DNA of 27,142 nt from a virus: IMG/VR virus record IMGVR_UViG_3300027782_000304, positions 1 to 27,142 of that record; one strand, given 5' to 3'. Position numbers and translations under genes: made by a program. The notes under the pieces are model-generated. The model made no database searches. It saw only the letters and a list, made by a program, of their open reading frames with translations, and was not told the DNA's origin. Shown piece by piece: positions 14,863 through 21,527 of this stretch; position 1 is the first letter of the stretch, and every line of letters begins with the position of its first letter.

Positions 14863-15078
14863 TTAGGTTTTTTGGATCTTTCTTAAACTGTCGCAGGTCT
14901 GCTGTATTTTAGCATAAACTTCTGGTGAATTAAATTCACCATCATCTGCTTGCTCTAATTGCTTATAATGTCCGCAATAGTAATCAATTATTTCTATTCT
15001 TAACTGTTGTGCTTCTTGTCTAACAGGTTCGTGTGCTAATGCCAATCCAATTACTACCATTGCCACTTCTATTTTCAT
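14863..15078 (-). CDS. Small protein with hydrophobic N-terminus, unknown
   Basis: 71 residues, not recognised. MKIEVAMVVIGLALAHEPVRQE gives a short hydrophobic stretch (about 5-15) that could be a weak signal or anchor, although the region is shorter than a usual membrane helix. The rest is polar with two cysteines (DYYC, QQTC) and a helical C-terminus. It overlaps the stop of the 397-residue gene by 4 nt (ATGA), a sign of translational coupling, and is the last member of the sigma70-driven gene block. No function can be proposed. Confidence 0.7.
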   Translation of the reverse strand: MKIEVAMVVIGLALAHEPVRQEAQQLRIEIIDYYCGHYKQLEQADDGEFNSPEVYAKIQQTCDSLRKIQKT

Positions 15079-16268
15079 TGTATTTTAAGTAAGATTGTGT
15101 CTGCGTTAATACGACCGTTGAGCTTAATTTCTGTAGTCTTGATGTTTTCTAAGAACTTGCGTAGTTCTACCTTATTACTAGCCAGGAACGCTTTAACCTG
15201 TTCTTCTGGTTTACGCAGAGTTTTCTGTGTGCTCTTATTAAGATCAAATCCAATGATGCTAGTACCTTTAACTCCAAGTGCGCCACCTTGGTCTTCAGCA
15301 ACATACTTGCCTAGTTTACGATTCTTAACGTTATAGACCCATAGCTGTTCTGCACCAACGATGTCTACTGGATTGATTGATACCAGCTTCATACCAGCAT
15401 CTTGTTTAAGATATTTTAAACTTTTAACTATTTTTTCTTTAGCTGGTGGCTTGCGGACTGCGGCTTTTTTAGTTGCTTTCTTAGTCTGATTGTAGGCAGT
15501 TAGGTCAGCGAATAGTTTGTCATAGAAAGCATCATAGCGTTTATAGTCGGCGGCTTTCATATAGCTGTAGGCGTCTTTAAGATCTTCATCTTTAGTTGTA
15601 CGTGCTTCACGCACTTCTGCACAACGTGGTTCAAATACTGCCTGTATTTTACCGATCAATACCTGTGGAACATTGTTCTTAGTTAGATATTCGTAGGCTT
15701 TAGGATCTACGGTTTCACCTGTGTACAATGCATCTTCAAGCATTTCAAAATACAAGATATGCTTCCTGGCTACTTCGTTCATACGGTCTTGGATCGTTGG
15801 AATATAGACTTGTGTTTTCTTTACTTCTGGCTTTTCTTCAAAATCTTCGTCATTGTCTGCTTTAAGCAATAGCACACGCTGAACCGCATCAAGGATATAT
15901 TCTACATGGTTGTCACGCAGGGGCATGCCACGTTCATGTGCTTTGATCAAGGCACACACTGTAAATGGTGTTAGGCTGTCGGCTGAGCGTTGATAACGAT
16001 CGATAGTAGTTTTATCTAATTTATGTAGCCCTTCGCTGCCTTCATGTTGACGTAACCATTGGACAACATACTTCTTAAGATCTTTGGTACTATAGTAATA
16101 ATTATAATAACGAAAACTATCACGTAGATGGTGGTCAAATTCTTCATTTGAAAAAGTCAAGGCGCGATCGTAATCCCAGGTAGGTTCTTTGCCTGTATAT
16201 TTTTCGTCAGCGAAATTGTTGCTACTGACTTTTGCTTTCTTTTTCATACCATCAATCTTGATTGCCAT
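15075..16268 (-). CDS. 397-residue conserved phage protein, unknown function
   Basis: Lys-rich, soluble, mostly helical. The N-terminal half contains FRYYNYYYSTKDLKKYVVQWLRQHE and ends near residue 140 in an acidic linker (ADNDEDFEEKPE). The middle has IPTIQDRMNEVARKHILYFEMLEDAL, and a Lys/Ala-rich linker KKATKKAAVRKPPAKEK lies near 262-278. The C-terminal domain is beta-rich (AEQLWVYNVKNRKLGKYVAED, GTSIIGFDLNKSTQKTLRKPEEQ, INADTILLKIQ). I recall the C-terminal block from unassigned aquatic T4-like phage proteins. No catalytic motif is visible. A near-consensus sigma70 promoter (16292-16319) with GAGAGGAT as the ribosome-binding site lies directly upstream, so early expression is likely. A nucleic-acid-associated role is conceivable from charge only. 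Confidence 0.88.
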   Translation of the reverse strand: MAIKIDGMKKKAKVSSNNFADEKYTGKEPTWDYDRALTFSNEEFDHHLRDSFRYYNYYYSTKDLKKYVVQWLRQHEGSEGLHKLDKTTIDRYQRSADSLTPFTVCALIKAHERGMPLRDNHVEYILDAVQRVLLLKADNDEDFEEKPEVKKTQVYIPTIQDRMNEVARKHILYFEMLEDALYTGETVDPKAYEYLTKNNVPQVLIGKIQAVFEPRCAEVREARTTKDEDLKDAYSYMKAADYKRYDAFYDKLFADLTAYNQTKKATKKAAVRKPPAKEKIVKSLKYLKQDAGMKLVSINPVDIVGAEQLWVYNVKNRKLGKYVAEDQGGALGVKGTSIIGFDLNKSTQKTLRKPEEQVKAFLASNKVELRKFLENIKTTEIKLNGRINADTILLKIQ

Positions 16269-16291
16269 GATATCCTCTCTTGTTATATTTA

Positions 16292-16319
16292 ATTATACAG
16301 GATTTTATTCTGCTGTCAA
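16292..16319 (-). promoter_or_regulatory. Sigma70-type promoter TTGACA-N16-TATAAT
   Basis: Both hexamers are perfect: TTGACA at 16314-16319 and TATAAT at 16292-16297, with a 16-nt spacer. It lies at the end of the zinc-protein gene, 24 nt before the ATG of the 397-residue gene. Confidence 0.88.
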
Positions 16320-16514
16320 CTGTTCTACCATATCAATCACACCACTTAGACAAGTGGGACAAAAACTAGCTGGTAATATACCAATATAGCCCTGTATTCC
16401 GCCCTCATCTTCTGTATAATCACATGAGCATACAGAACACACGTGGTTTTCTTCTAGGTATTCTTGATGTTCTAATTCTTGTTGGTGTGCTTCTGCGTTA
16501 GTCAATTTGACCAC
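16305..16514 (-). CDS. Small zinc-binding protein (two CxxC pairs)
   Basis: 69 residues. Cysteine pairs C26/C29 and C52/C55 flank an acidic and glycine-rich loop (YTEDEGGIQGYIGILPAS), followed by a short helix GVIDMVEQL. This is a classic four-Cys zinc knuckle; similar small proteins occur in aquatic T4-like phages without a known role. The N-terminus is Glu/His/Gln-rich. It overlaps the upstream gene by 17 nt, and its 3' end carries the -35 hexamer of the promoter for the 397-residue gene. Small zinc proteins are often regulators of host or phage enzymes; this is inference. Confidence 0.78.
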   Translation of the reverse strand: MVKLTNAEAHQQELEHQEYLEENHVCSVCSCDYTEDEGGIQGYIGILPASFCPTCLSGVIDMVEQLTAE

Positions 16515-16710
16515 CTTCGCTTTCTACGACCGCTTTTTCTAATTCGCGCTTGACCTGTTTATAGGCCGCACGTTCCATGCTGTCTAGATCATCCCAAAGC
16601 TCTTCCATGCTGTTTAGCGCACCCCAGAGATTATGATGTCCGTATTCTTCACCGTGCCACTGCACGATACTATATGCTTCACCGATGTCCATATATACAG
16701 GCATTCCCAT
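16498..16710 (-). CDS. Small acidic protein, unknown
   Basis: 70 residues, no recognised family. Aromatic N-terminal part (MGMPVYMDIGEAYSIVQWHGEEYGHHNLWGALN), then a helical, acidic C-terminus (MEELWDDLDSMERAAYKQVKRELEKAVVES). No membrane segment, no cysteines. It overlaps its upstream neighbour by 1 nt and its downstream neighbour by 17 nt, so it is part of a tightly coupled operon. Coding potential rests on this packing and a sensible composition. Confidence 0.68.
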   Translation of the reverse strand: MGMPVYMDIGEAYSIVQWHGEEYGHHNLWGALNSMEELWDDLDSMERAAYKQVKRELEKAVVESEGGQID

Positions 16711-16898
16711 TATTGTTCTCCAAGTTGGAATTTTTTAAGATATTTAGCGGCGTTTGACAAATCTTCTACGGGTTCTACTGTGTCTAACAGCATGACGTGT
16801 CTACTTAGTTCAATAATCTTCTGTGCATGATATATGCGTTCGTATTTGCTTTCTGGCTTATGCGGATATTCAAATTTATAAAACCATTTATAGCTCAT
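16710..16898 (-). CDS. Small protein, unknown
   Basis: 62 residues, no recognised family. The N-terminus is aromatic and basic (MSYKWFYKFEYPHKPESKYERIYHAQKIIELSRHV), the C-terminus helical (VEDLSNAAKYLKKFQLGEQ). No membrane segment or cysteine. It overlaps both the gene before and the gene after by a single nucleotide (TAATG-type junctions). Probably expressed early with the rest of the block. Confidence 0.66.
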   Translation of the reverse strand: MSYKWFYKFEYPHKPESKYERIYHAQKIIELSRHVMLLDTVEPVEDLSNAAKYLKKFQLGEQ

Positions 16899-17146
16899 TA
16901 TTCACCTTCCTTGATTGGAGTGATTGATGAGTGGAATTCATTGTCCCATGGTGGCTCTGATATAGCCGCGGGTGAATAGGTCATGATCTCTTCAAGCGTT
17001 TTAGTGCCTACAGTTTTATGAGATATCACCTGTTTAATTGGCATGCTGTTTGTGTATAAAAGATATGCCAGATAAGGCACTGTTACTATACCTATTAGGA
17101 TCAAAGTGCCATTGCTGTTCAATAATTTGGTAAGAGAATCGTTCAT
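16898..17146 (-). CDS. Small single-span membrane protein
   Basis: 82 residues. One transmembrane helix at about 13-31 (GTLILIGIVTVPYLAYLLY) follows a short polar N-terminus; the C-terminal 50 residues are soluble and contain Pro-rich SPAAISEPPWDNE. The topology is compatible with an inner-membrane protein of the host. Size and single span would fit a holin-like or superinfection-related membrane protein, but nothing specific shows either. AAGGAG precedes the ATG, and a strong sigma70 promoter with extended -10 lies at 17170-17198, so it heads the early sub-operon. Confidence 0.75.
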   Translation of the reverse strand: MNDSLTKLLNSNGTLILIGIVTVPYLAYLLYTNSMPIKQVISHKTVGTKTLEEIMTYSPAAISEPPWDNEFHSSITPIKEGE

Positions 17147-17169
17147 TTAATCGCTCCTTTATTGTATGT

Positions 17170-17198
17170 ATTATAGCATCTTTTGGTTTAAAAGTCAA
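17170..17198 (-). promoter_or_regulatory. Sigma70-type promoter TTGACT-N17-TATAAT (extended -10)
   Basis: TTGACT at 17193-17198, 17-nt spacer, perfect TATAAT at 17170-17175 with upstream TGC. It overlaps the stop region of the preceding small gene and drives the membrane-protein gene and those after it; AAGGAG follows before the ATG at 17146. Confidence 0.88.
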
Positions 17199-17461
17199 CC
17201 ATTTAATAGCACACCAAAAGTCAAATATTGCTCATAATGGGCTATTTCTTGGTTGATTTGCAGTAATAATTCCTTGTGTTTTTGGGTTTGGCGACCCATT
17301 CTACGGCAGTTAATTTCTTCTTCTGATAGTTTTTTAACCATATGACCTATAGCATCGCTCATTTTTAGCATGTCACCGGTATAGCGTTTTAACTTATATG
17401 CAGGTGCCTCTAGTGCTATCTGCACTTCAGCCCAATCTAAACTTTGAGTAATTTCAGCCAT
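17195..17461 (-). CDS. Small coiled-coil-like protein, probably leaderless mRNA
   Basis: 88 residues from the ATG at 17461. An in-frame ATG at 17476 would give 93 residues but lies inside the -10 hexamer of the only visible promoter, so it cannot be on the transcript. The product MAEITQSLDWAEVQIALEAP... is helical, with a basic middle (AYKLKRYTGDMLKMSDAIGHMVKKL) and a probable coiled coil in KHKELLLQINQEIAHYEQYL. No recognised family. The -10 TATACT ends 5 nt before the ATG, so transcription should begin at or next to the A of the start codon. It is divergent from gp14. Confidence 0.72.
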   Translation of the reverse strand: MAEITQSLDWAEVQIALEAPAYKLKRYTGDMLKMSDAIGHMVKKLSEEEINCRRMGRQTQKHKELLLQINQEIAHYEQYLTFGVLLNG

Positions 17462-17466
17462 AATAC

Positions 17467-17495
17467 AGTATAACACATTTTGGCTAGCTTGTCAA
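17467..17495 (-). promoter_or_regulatory. Sigma70-type promoter TTGACA-N17-TATACT (extended -10)
   Basis: Consensus -35 TTGACA at 17490-17495, 17-nt spacer, TATACT at 17467-17472, preceded by TGT (extended -10). The -10 ends 5 nt before the ATG of the 17195-17461 gene, which predicts a leaderless mRNA. It resembles a host-recognised early phage promoter. Confidence 0.85.
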
Positions 17496-17499
17496 TGTC

Positions 17500-17507
17500 G
17501 ATAAATA
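17500..17507 (+). promoter_or_regulatory. Late promoter -10 element GATAAATA for gp14-gp15-Nudix
   Basis: GATAAATA on the plus strand, 20 nt before the gp14 ATG. It lies 4 nt from the -35 hexamer of the divergent sigma70 promoter at 17467-17495, so early leftward and late rightward transcription start from the same 50-bp gap. Confidence 0.78.
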
Positions 17508-17527
17508 CTAGATAATAGGATTAGCTA

Positions 17528-18946
17528 ATGCCACGTCTAAGTTTATATCGTCCTGAAAAAGGTAATGACTACAAGTTCTTTGATCAACGTATCAGTGAAA
17601 TGTTCACAGTTGGTGGTGTGGATGTCAACATCCACAAATATCTTGGCCCTATAACACAGGGTAATGTCAGCATGACTGAACCGGGTGGTGCTACCACGCT
17701 AACCGGAATCCAAGACTTACTATTCTTAGAAAATCGTGATCGCAAGTATGATACCAGCATCTATACTATGCGTACGATTTATCGCCTAAATGACAACGAT
17801 TTTGATCTAACGCAATTTGGTTTATTCCTTACTGGCGATACTATGTTTGCGGTGTTCCATCTCAATGACATGATTGACAATATTGGTCGTAAGATCATGG
17901 TTGGTGATGTCATGGAACTACCAAACTTAAAAGATTATTATCCATTGGACGACAGCGTGCCAGTGGCGCTCAAACGCTACTATGTAGTCAATGATGCTAC
18001 ACGTGCTGCAGAAGGGTTTGCTCCAACTTGGTATCCACACCTATGGCGTGTGAAACTACAACCTCTAGTAGACAGCCAAGAATACAAAGATATATTAAAC
18101 AACCTTGATGCTGGTGAGAATACAGATTCTTCATTAGCAGATGTGCTTAGTACCTACAACAAATACATTGAAGTCAATGACGCCATCGTCAGTCGTGCTG
18201 AACAGGATGTGCCTAAGAGTGGGTACGACACTACCGCTATCTATACATTACCGGTTAACCCAGATGGTACACCGGGTGATCCTCTAGGACTTGATGCAAG
18301 TTCTACTGCTAACATAGCCGGTAACTTGTCTGCTAATACCACAACCAATTCAAGTACACTGTCTCCTGGCACTAAAGTGACTGGTTACTTAACAGAAGAT
18401 GCTCTGCCACCAAATGGTGCTACAGTTGCGGCTGGTATCGGTTTCCCAAATAGTCCAGTAACTGGTGCTTATTTCTTACGTTTAGACTATGTACCTAATC
18501 GACTATTCCGTTACGATGGTCGTCGTTGGGTTAAAATTGAGGATGCAGTGAGAACAAACCTAACACCTGGGTCAGCTAATAATGCTACGCAACGTAATAG
18601 TTTTGTCAATGACACTAATAAATTTATGAGCAACAGCGTGGCCTGGGATGCCATACGTATTTCTACTGCATACGTACCAGCGGCCAATTCTGCTACCTTG
18701 TCATTTAACTTCACTACCAAAACCACTGTGGTCAAGGTACCATATGTCAGTACCTATGGAGTTAGGACTACACTAAATGGTACGTCTATTACTAATACCA
18801 AAGCAAACGCAGTTGGAAATATCTCCTTTACTATTACTAATGCTATTGTTGCAGGTGATATATTAGAATACACAGTTTACGAACATGTGATCAACGAACG
18901 TCAGAGCCTGAGTCAAGCTCTGCGTCCTTCAGCGGATAACTTATAA
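17528..18946 (+). CDS. gp14: Neck protein gp14-like
   Basis: 472 residues; T4 gp14 is 256, so this is a long form. The N-terminal ~210 residues are the conserved part: DYKFFDQRISEMFTVGGVDVNIHKYLGP, TGIQDLLFLENRDRKYD, DFDLTQFGLFLTGDTMFAVFHLNDMIDNIGRKIMVGDVMELPNL and GFAPTWYPHLWRVKLQPLVDSQEY, as in aquatic T4-like neck proteins. The middle is Thr/Asn/Ser-rich, with a GAYFLRLDYVPNRLFRYDGRRWVK beta module at about 312-338, and the C-terminus is a beta-rich module ending NERQSLSQALRPS. Together with gp13 it closes the filled head and links it to the tail. Late promoter GATAAATA at 17500-17507, 20 nt upstream; AGGA ribosome-binding site. Confidence 0.82.
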   Translation: MPRLSLYRPEKGNDYKFFDQRISEMFTVGGVDVNIHKYLGPITQGNVSMTEPGGATTLTGIQDLLFLENRDRKYDTSIYTMRTIYRLNDNDFDLTQFGLFLTGDTMFAVFHLNDMIDNIGRKIMVGDVMELPNLKDYYPLDDSVPVALKRYYVVNDATRAAEGFAPTWYPHLWRVKLQPLVDSQEYKDILNNLDAGENTDSSLADVLSTYNKYIEVNDAIVSRAEQDVPKSGYDTTAIYTLPVNPDGTPGDPLGLDASSTANIAGNLSANTTTNSSTLSPGTKVTGYLTEDALPPNGATVAAGIGFPNSPVTGAYFLRLDYVPNRLFRYDGRRWVKIEDAVRTNLTPGSANNATQRNSFVNDTNKFMSNSVAWDAIRISTAYVPAANSATLSFNFTTKTTVVKVPYVSTYGVRTTLNGTSITNTKANAVGNISFTITNAIVAGDILEYTVYEHVINERQSLSQALRPSADNL

Positions 18947-20373
18947 TGGCAGCTAATCAACAGTTCTTTTATGATGCTCAGATAGAGCGATTCCTTGCAC
19001 AGTTTATACGTATGGTGTCTGGATTCCAAGTTGAATTTGGCAATGATAGACAGGGCAATAAAACTCTACAGCGTGTGCCTGTATACTACGGTGACGGTAG
19101 TCGTCAGGTCGCAGCCATAATCAACAACATGAGCGAAAATGCCCTGCCTACTGTGCCGGCAATGACTGTGTATATCAATGGTATATCCTACGACAGAGAT
19201 CGCGTGCAGGAACCTAACTTCGTAGGTAAAATGCAGATACGTCAACGTGCTTTCAATGAAGACACCATGGAATATGAGAATCGCCAAGGGAATGCATTTA
19301 CCATTGAACGGTTAATGCCTGTGCCTTATACCATAGATTTAAAATTAGACGTATGGACCAGCAACACCAAACAAAAACTTCAGTTATTAGAACAACTGCT
19401 GATATTGTTTAACCCTGCGTTAGAGATACAGAGCACGGATAATTATATTGATTGGACCAGTCTCAGTGTGGTTTATTTAGAATCACCAACTTGGACTAGT
19501 CGCAGTGTTCCAATTGGTACAGATAATCCTATCGATGTTGCTACGCTAACATTTAAACTACCTGTGTGGATTAGTCCGCCAGCCAAAGTTAAAAAATTAG
19601 GTGTCATACAGAAAATTATCGCCAGCATACACGACAGTGACGGAAATTTATCAACAGACGTCTACAGCGAAGCTAATCTAATGGGACTAAGACAATACTT
19701 TACCCCATTAGATTATGGTGTATTATTAATTGGCAATCAATTAACTTTATTAAAAGTGCAGGACATAGAAACACCGCGCGAACCCAATGTTACTACTGAT
19801 AACCCAGCAGAAACTGCCAGTACTAAAGTTGGCACTCTCGATCAATGGCGTAATTTAGTTAACATATATGGCTCGTTAGAAAATGGCGTTAGCCAGGTTC
19901 GACTGTTACAAGAAGATGGTGTCACTGAGGTAGTGGGTACGGTCAGCTATCACCCAACCAATGCTACTATATTATTGTTTAACCCAGACATCGATACATA
20001 TCCTACTAACACATTGCCCGCTATTAATGCAATCATTGATCCGCAACGTGTAACCATAGACGCTAGCATTACCGCTCCAAGCACAGGTACAAGATATCTG
20101 ATACTTAACGATGTTGGTAGTTTTGATAACACCCCCGGTAGTGGAGCCAGTGCTTGGAGAGGATCCAATGATCAAGATTTAGTAGCGCATGCTAATGACA
20201 TTATACAATTCAATGGTACCAATTGGTCAGTTATATTTGACAGCCGTACAGAATCTAATGTACAATATGTAAGTAATCTTACTACTGGAACTCAATATAA
20301 ATGGTCGGGAACTCAATGGGTCAAAAGTTGGGAAGGCGAGTACAAGGGCGGACTGTGGACACTGGTCATATAG
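18946..20373 (+). CDS. gp15: Tail completion / sheath stabiliser gp15-like, C-terminally extended
   Basis: 475 residues; T4 gp15 is 272. The N-terminal ~250 residues fit gp15: MAANQQFFYDAQIERFLAQFIRMVSGFQVEF, RVPVYYGDGSRQ, LPTVPAMTVYINGISYDRDR, MPVPYTIDLKLDVWTSN followed by LLEQLLILFNPALEIQ, and DVATLTFKLPVWISPPAKVKKLGVI. In T4, gp15 caps the tail terminus and stabilises the sheath. The extension from about 250 is beta-rich, with a Trp-rich end (YKWSGTQWVKSWEGEYKGGLWTLVI). The ATG overlaps the gp14 stop by 1 nt (TAATG), consistent with coupled synthesis of partner proteins. Confidence 0.87.
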   Translation: MAANQQFFYDAQIERFLAQFIRMVSGFQVEFGNDRQGNKTLQRVPVYYGDGSRQVAAIINNMSENALPTVPAMTVYINGISYDRDRVQEPNFVGKMQIRQRAFNEDTMEYENRQGNAFTIERLMPVPYTIDLKLDVWTSNTKQKLQLLEQLLILFNPALEIQSTDNYIDWTSLSVVYLESPTWTSRSVPIGTDNPIDVATLTFKLPVWISPPAKVKKLGVIQKIIASIHDSDGNLSTDVYSEANLMGLRQYFTPLDYGVLLIGNQLTLLKVQDIETPREPNVTTDNPAETASTKVGTLDQWRNLVNIYGSLENGVSQVRLLQEDGVTEVVGTVSYHPTNATILLFNPDIDTYPTNTLPAINAIIDPQRVTIDASITAPSTGTRYLILNDVGSFDNTPGSGASAWRGSNDQDLVAHANDIIQFNGTNWSVIFDSRTESNVQYVSNLTTGTQYKWSGTQWVKSWEGEYKGGLWTLVI

Positions 20374-20786
20374 AAGGTGTAGGTACATTTATCTATTGTA
20401 TCTCTACCCAACGCTATCTTTTCCTCTTGCGCGATTCAAGTAAATATTCTGGTACGTGGGGGGTAGCTGGTGGAAAAATTGATACCGGTGAACAACTACT
20501 AGATAGTCTGCACAGAGAATTAGAAGAAGAACTTGGTTATAATTTTATCAATACTAAAGTTATTCCAATTGAAAAGTTTACCAGTGATAATAATCGATTT
20601 AGTTACCATACTTTCTTAATACCTGTAGAAGAAGAGTTTGTTCCAGAATTAAATTACGAGCATCGAGGATATTGCTGGGTTAATTTAGAAGATCACCCCA
20701 GCCCTCTACACCCGGGAGTATGGCGAACGATTAATTTTAAATCTGTAGCGGAAAAGATTAAAACTTTAGAAAAAGTTTTATTATAG
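20355..20786 (+). CDS. Nudix hydrolase
   Basis: Hydrolyses a nucleoside diphosphate linked to another group; substrate unknown. From the GTG at 20355 the product is 143 residues, with a perfect Nudix box, G40-x5-E46-x7-R54-E55-L-x-E58-E59-x-G61 (GGKIDTGEQ...RELEEELGY), and GTWGVAGG before it. The GTG is chosen because AAGGGCGG precedes it at good spacing and it overlaps gp15 by only 19 nt. ATGs at 20301 and 20316 are in frame but overlap gp15 by over 50 nt and add residues that do not look like the family. It is last in the plus-strand operon and converges on the DUF115-like gene with a 6-nt overlap. Confidence 0.92.
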   Translation: MDTGHIEGVGTFIYCISTQRYLFLLRDSSKYSGTWGVAGGKIDTGEQLLDSLHRELEEELGYNFINTKVIPIEKFTSDNNRFSYHTFLIPVEEEFVPELNYEHRGYCWVNLEDHPSPLHPGVWRTINFKSVAEKIKTLEKVLL

Positions 20787-21518
20787 ATTTGCTTCGAGTA
20801 TAAAATCGTTGCGAGATATTGATTTTACATTCGGGCAGTATTTCCAAAGTTCTGGTAGGCTTTCTGTATTATGTTCGGTAACCCGAATAAAATCAATATC
20901 ATTATAAGTATCAAAAATTAATTTTTTATCGTTAAACCATTTATCATCTAAAACTAAACTTCTTTTAGCATCATACCCATTTGTATCGCTGTAAACGTTA
21001 TAATTAAAACCCGGAGTATCTTGTCCATCAAACCCCAACATGAATATTTTTTTATGTCCATCAAAACATGCCAAATACAAAGCTGTAGTTCCAGCATCAG
21101 TATAAGGATCATGTGGTATTAAATAAAACTTATTTGGATATTCCAATAGATGGATGGCATTAGTATAGACTATATTATCGATAACATATTGACTGTCGGC
21201 GATCTCTTTAACAATTTCAGGATGGCCTGACGCCACGAGAAAATCTGGAGTGAAATCTCTATAGAGAGCATTACAGCCATAAGTCTGTGTTGTTTCTGAT
21301 CCAAGCAACCCGCTGGGTGTTTTAAGATGTGAAAGTTCAAATGCTAATCTGCTAGGTCCATTACCTATTACAACTGCACGATTTGATATTTGATTGTTCG
21401 TTACAGCATTAGGGACATGCTCGACTGTGTCCTGCCATATACCATCAGTATAATTTCGATCTGTGACTATTTTTTCGCCTATGTAGTGGGTGCGATAGTG
21501 TTTACCAAGTTTTAACAT
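20781..21518 (-). CDS. MptE/DUF115-like Rossmann-fold protein, putative
   Basis: 245 residues. Recognisable elements are the glycine loop AVVIGNGPSR (about 48-57), YGCNALYRDFTPDFLVASGHPEIV at about 79-104, and TDAGTTALYLACFDGHKKIFMLGFDGQD at about 142-170. This order (IGNGPS, C-N-x-x-Y, D-x-L-V, T-x-x-L-A, hydrophobic-LG-hydrophobic-D) is that of DUF115/MptE-like proteins, which include 6-hydroxymethylpterin pyrophosphokinases of archaea and flagellin-glycosylation factors (Maf type). In a phage next to fibre genes, a role in sugar or virion modification is possible but unproven. No signal peptide. It follows the fibre gene by 9 nt on the same strand; GAGAA is the ribosome-binding site. Confidence 0.85.
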   Translation of the reverse strand: MLKLGKHYRTHYIGEKIVTDRNYTDGIWQDTVEHVPNAVTNNQISNRAVVIGNGPSRLAFELSHLKTPSGLLGSETTQTYGCNALYRDFTPDFLVASGHPEIVKEIADSQYVIDNIVYTNAIHLLEYPNKFYLIPHDPYTDAGTTALYLACFDGHKKIFMLGFDGQDTPGFNYNVYSDTNGYDAKRSLVLDDKWFNDKKLIFDTYNDIDFIRVTEHNTESLPELWKYCPNVKSISRNDFILEANL

Positions 21519-21527
21519 AGATTCTCA

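Noticed and set aside
17462-17476. Start of the 17195 gene at the upstream ATG (17476)
   Set aside because: This ATG lies within the -10 hexamer region of the only good promoter, so it would not be transcribed.
20301-20354. Longer N-terminus for the Nudix protein from ATG 20301
   Set aside because: It would overlap gp15 by 73 nt and add 18 residues without family resemblance, while GTG 20355 has a good ribosome-binding site.
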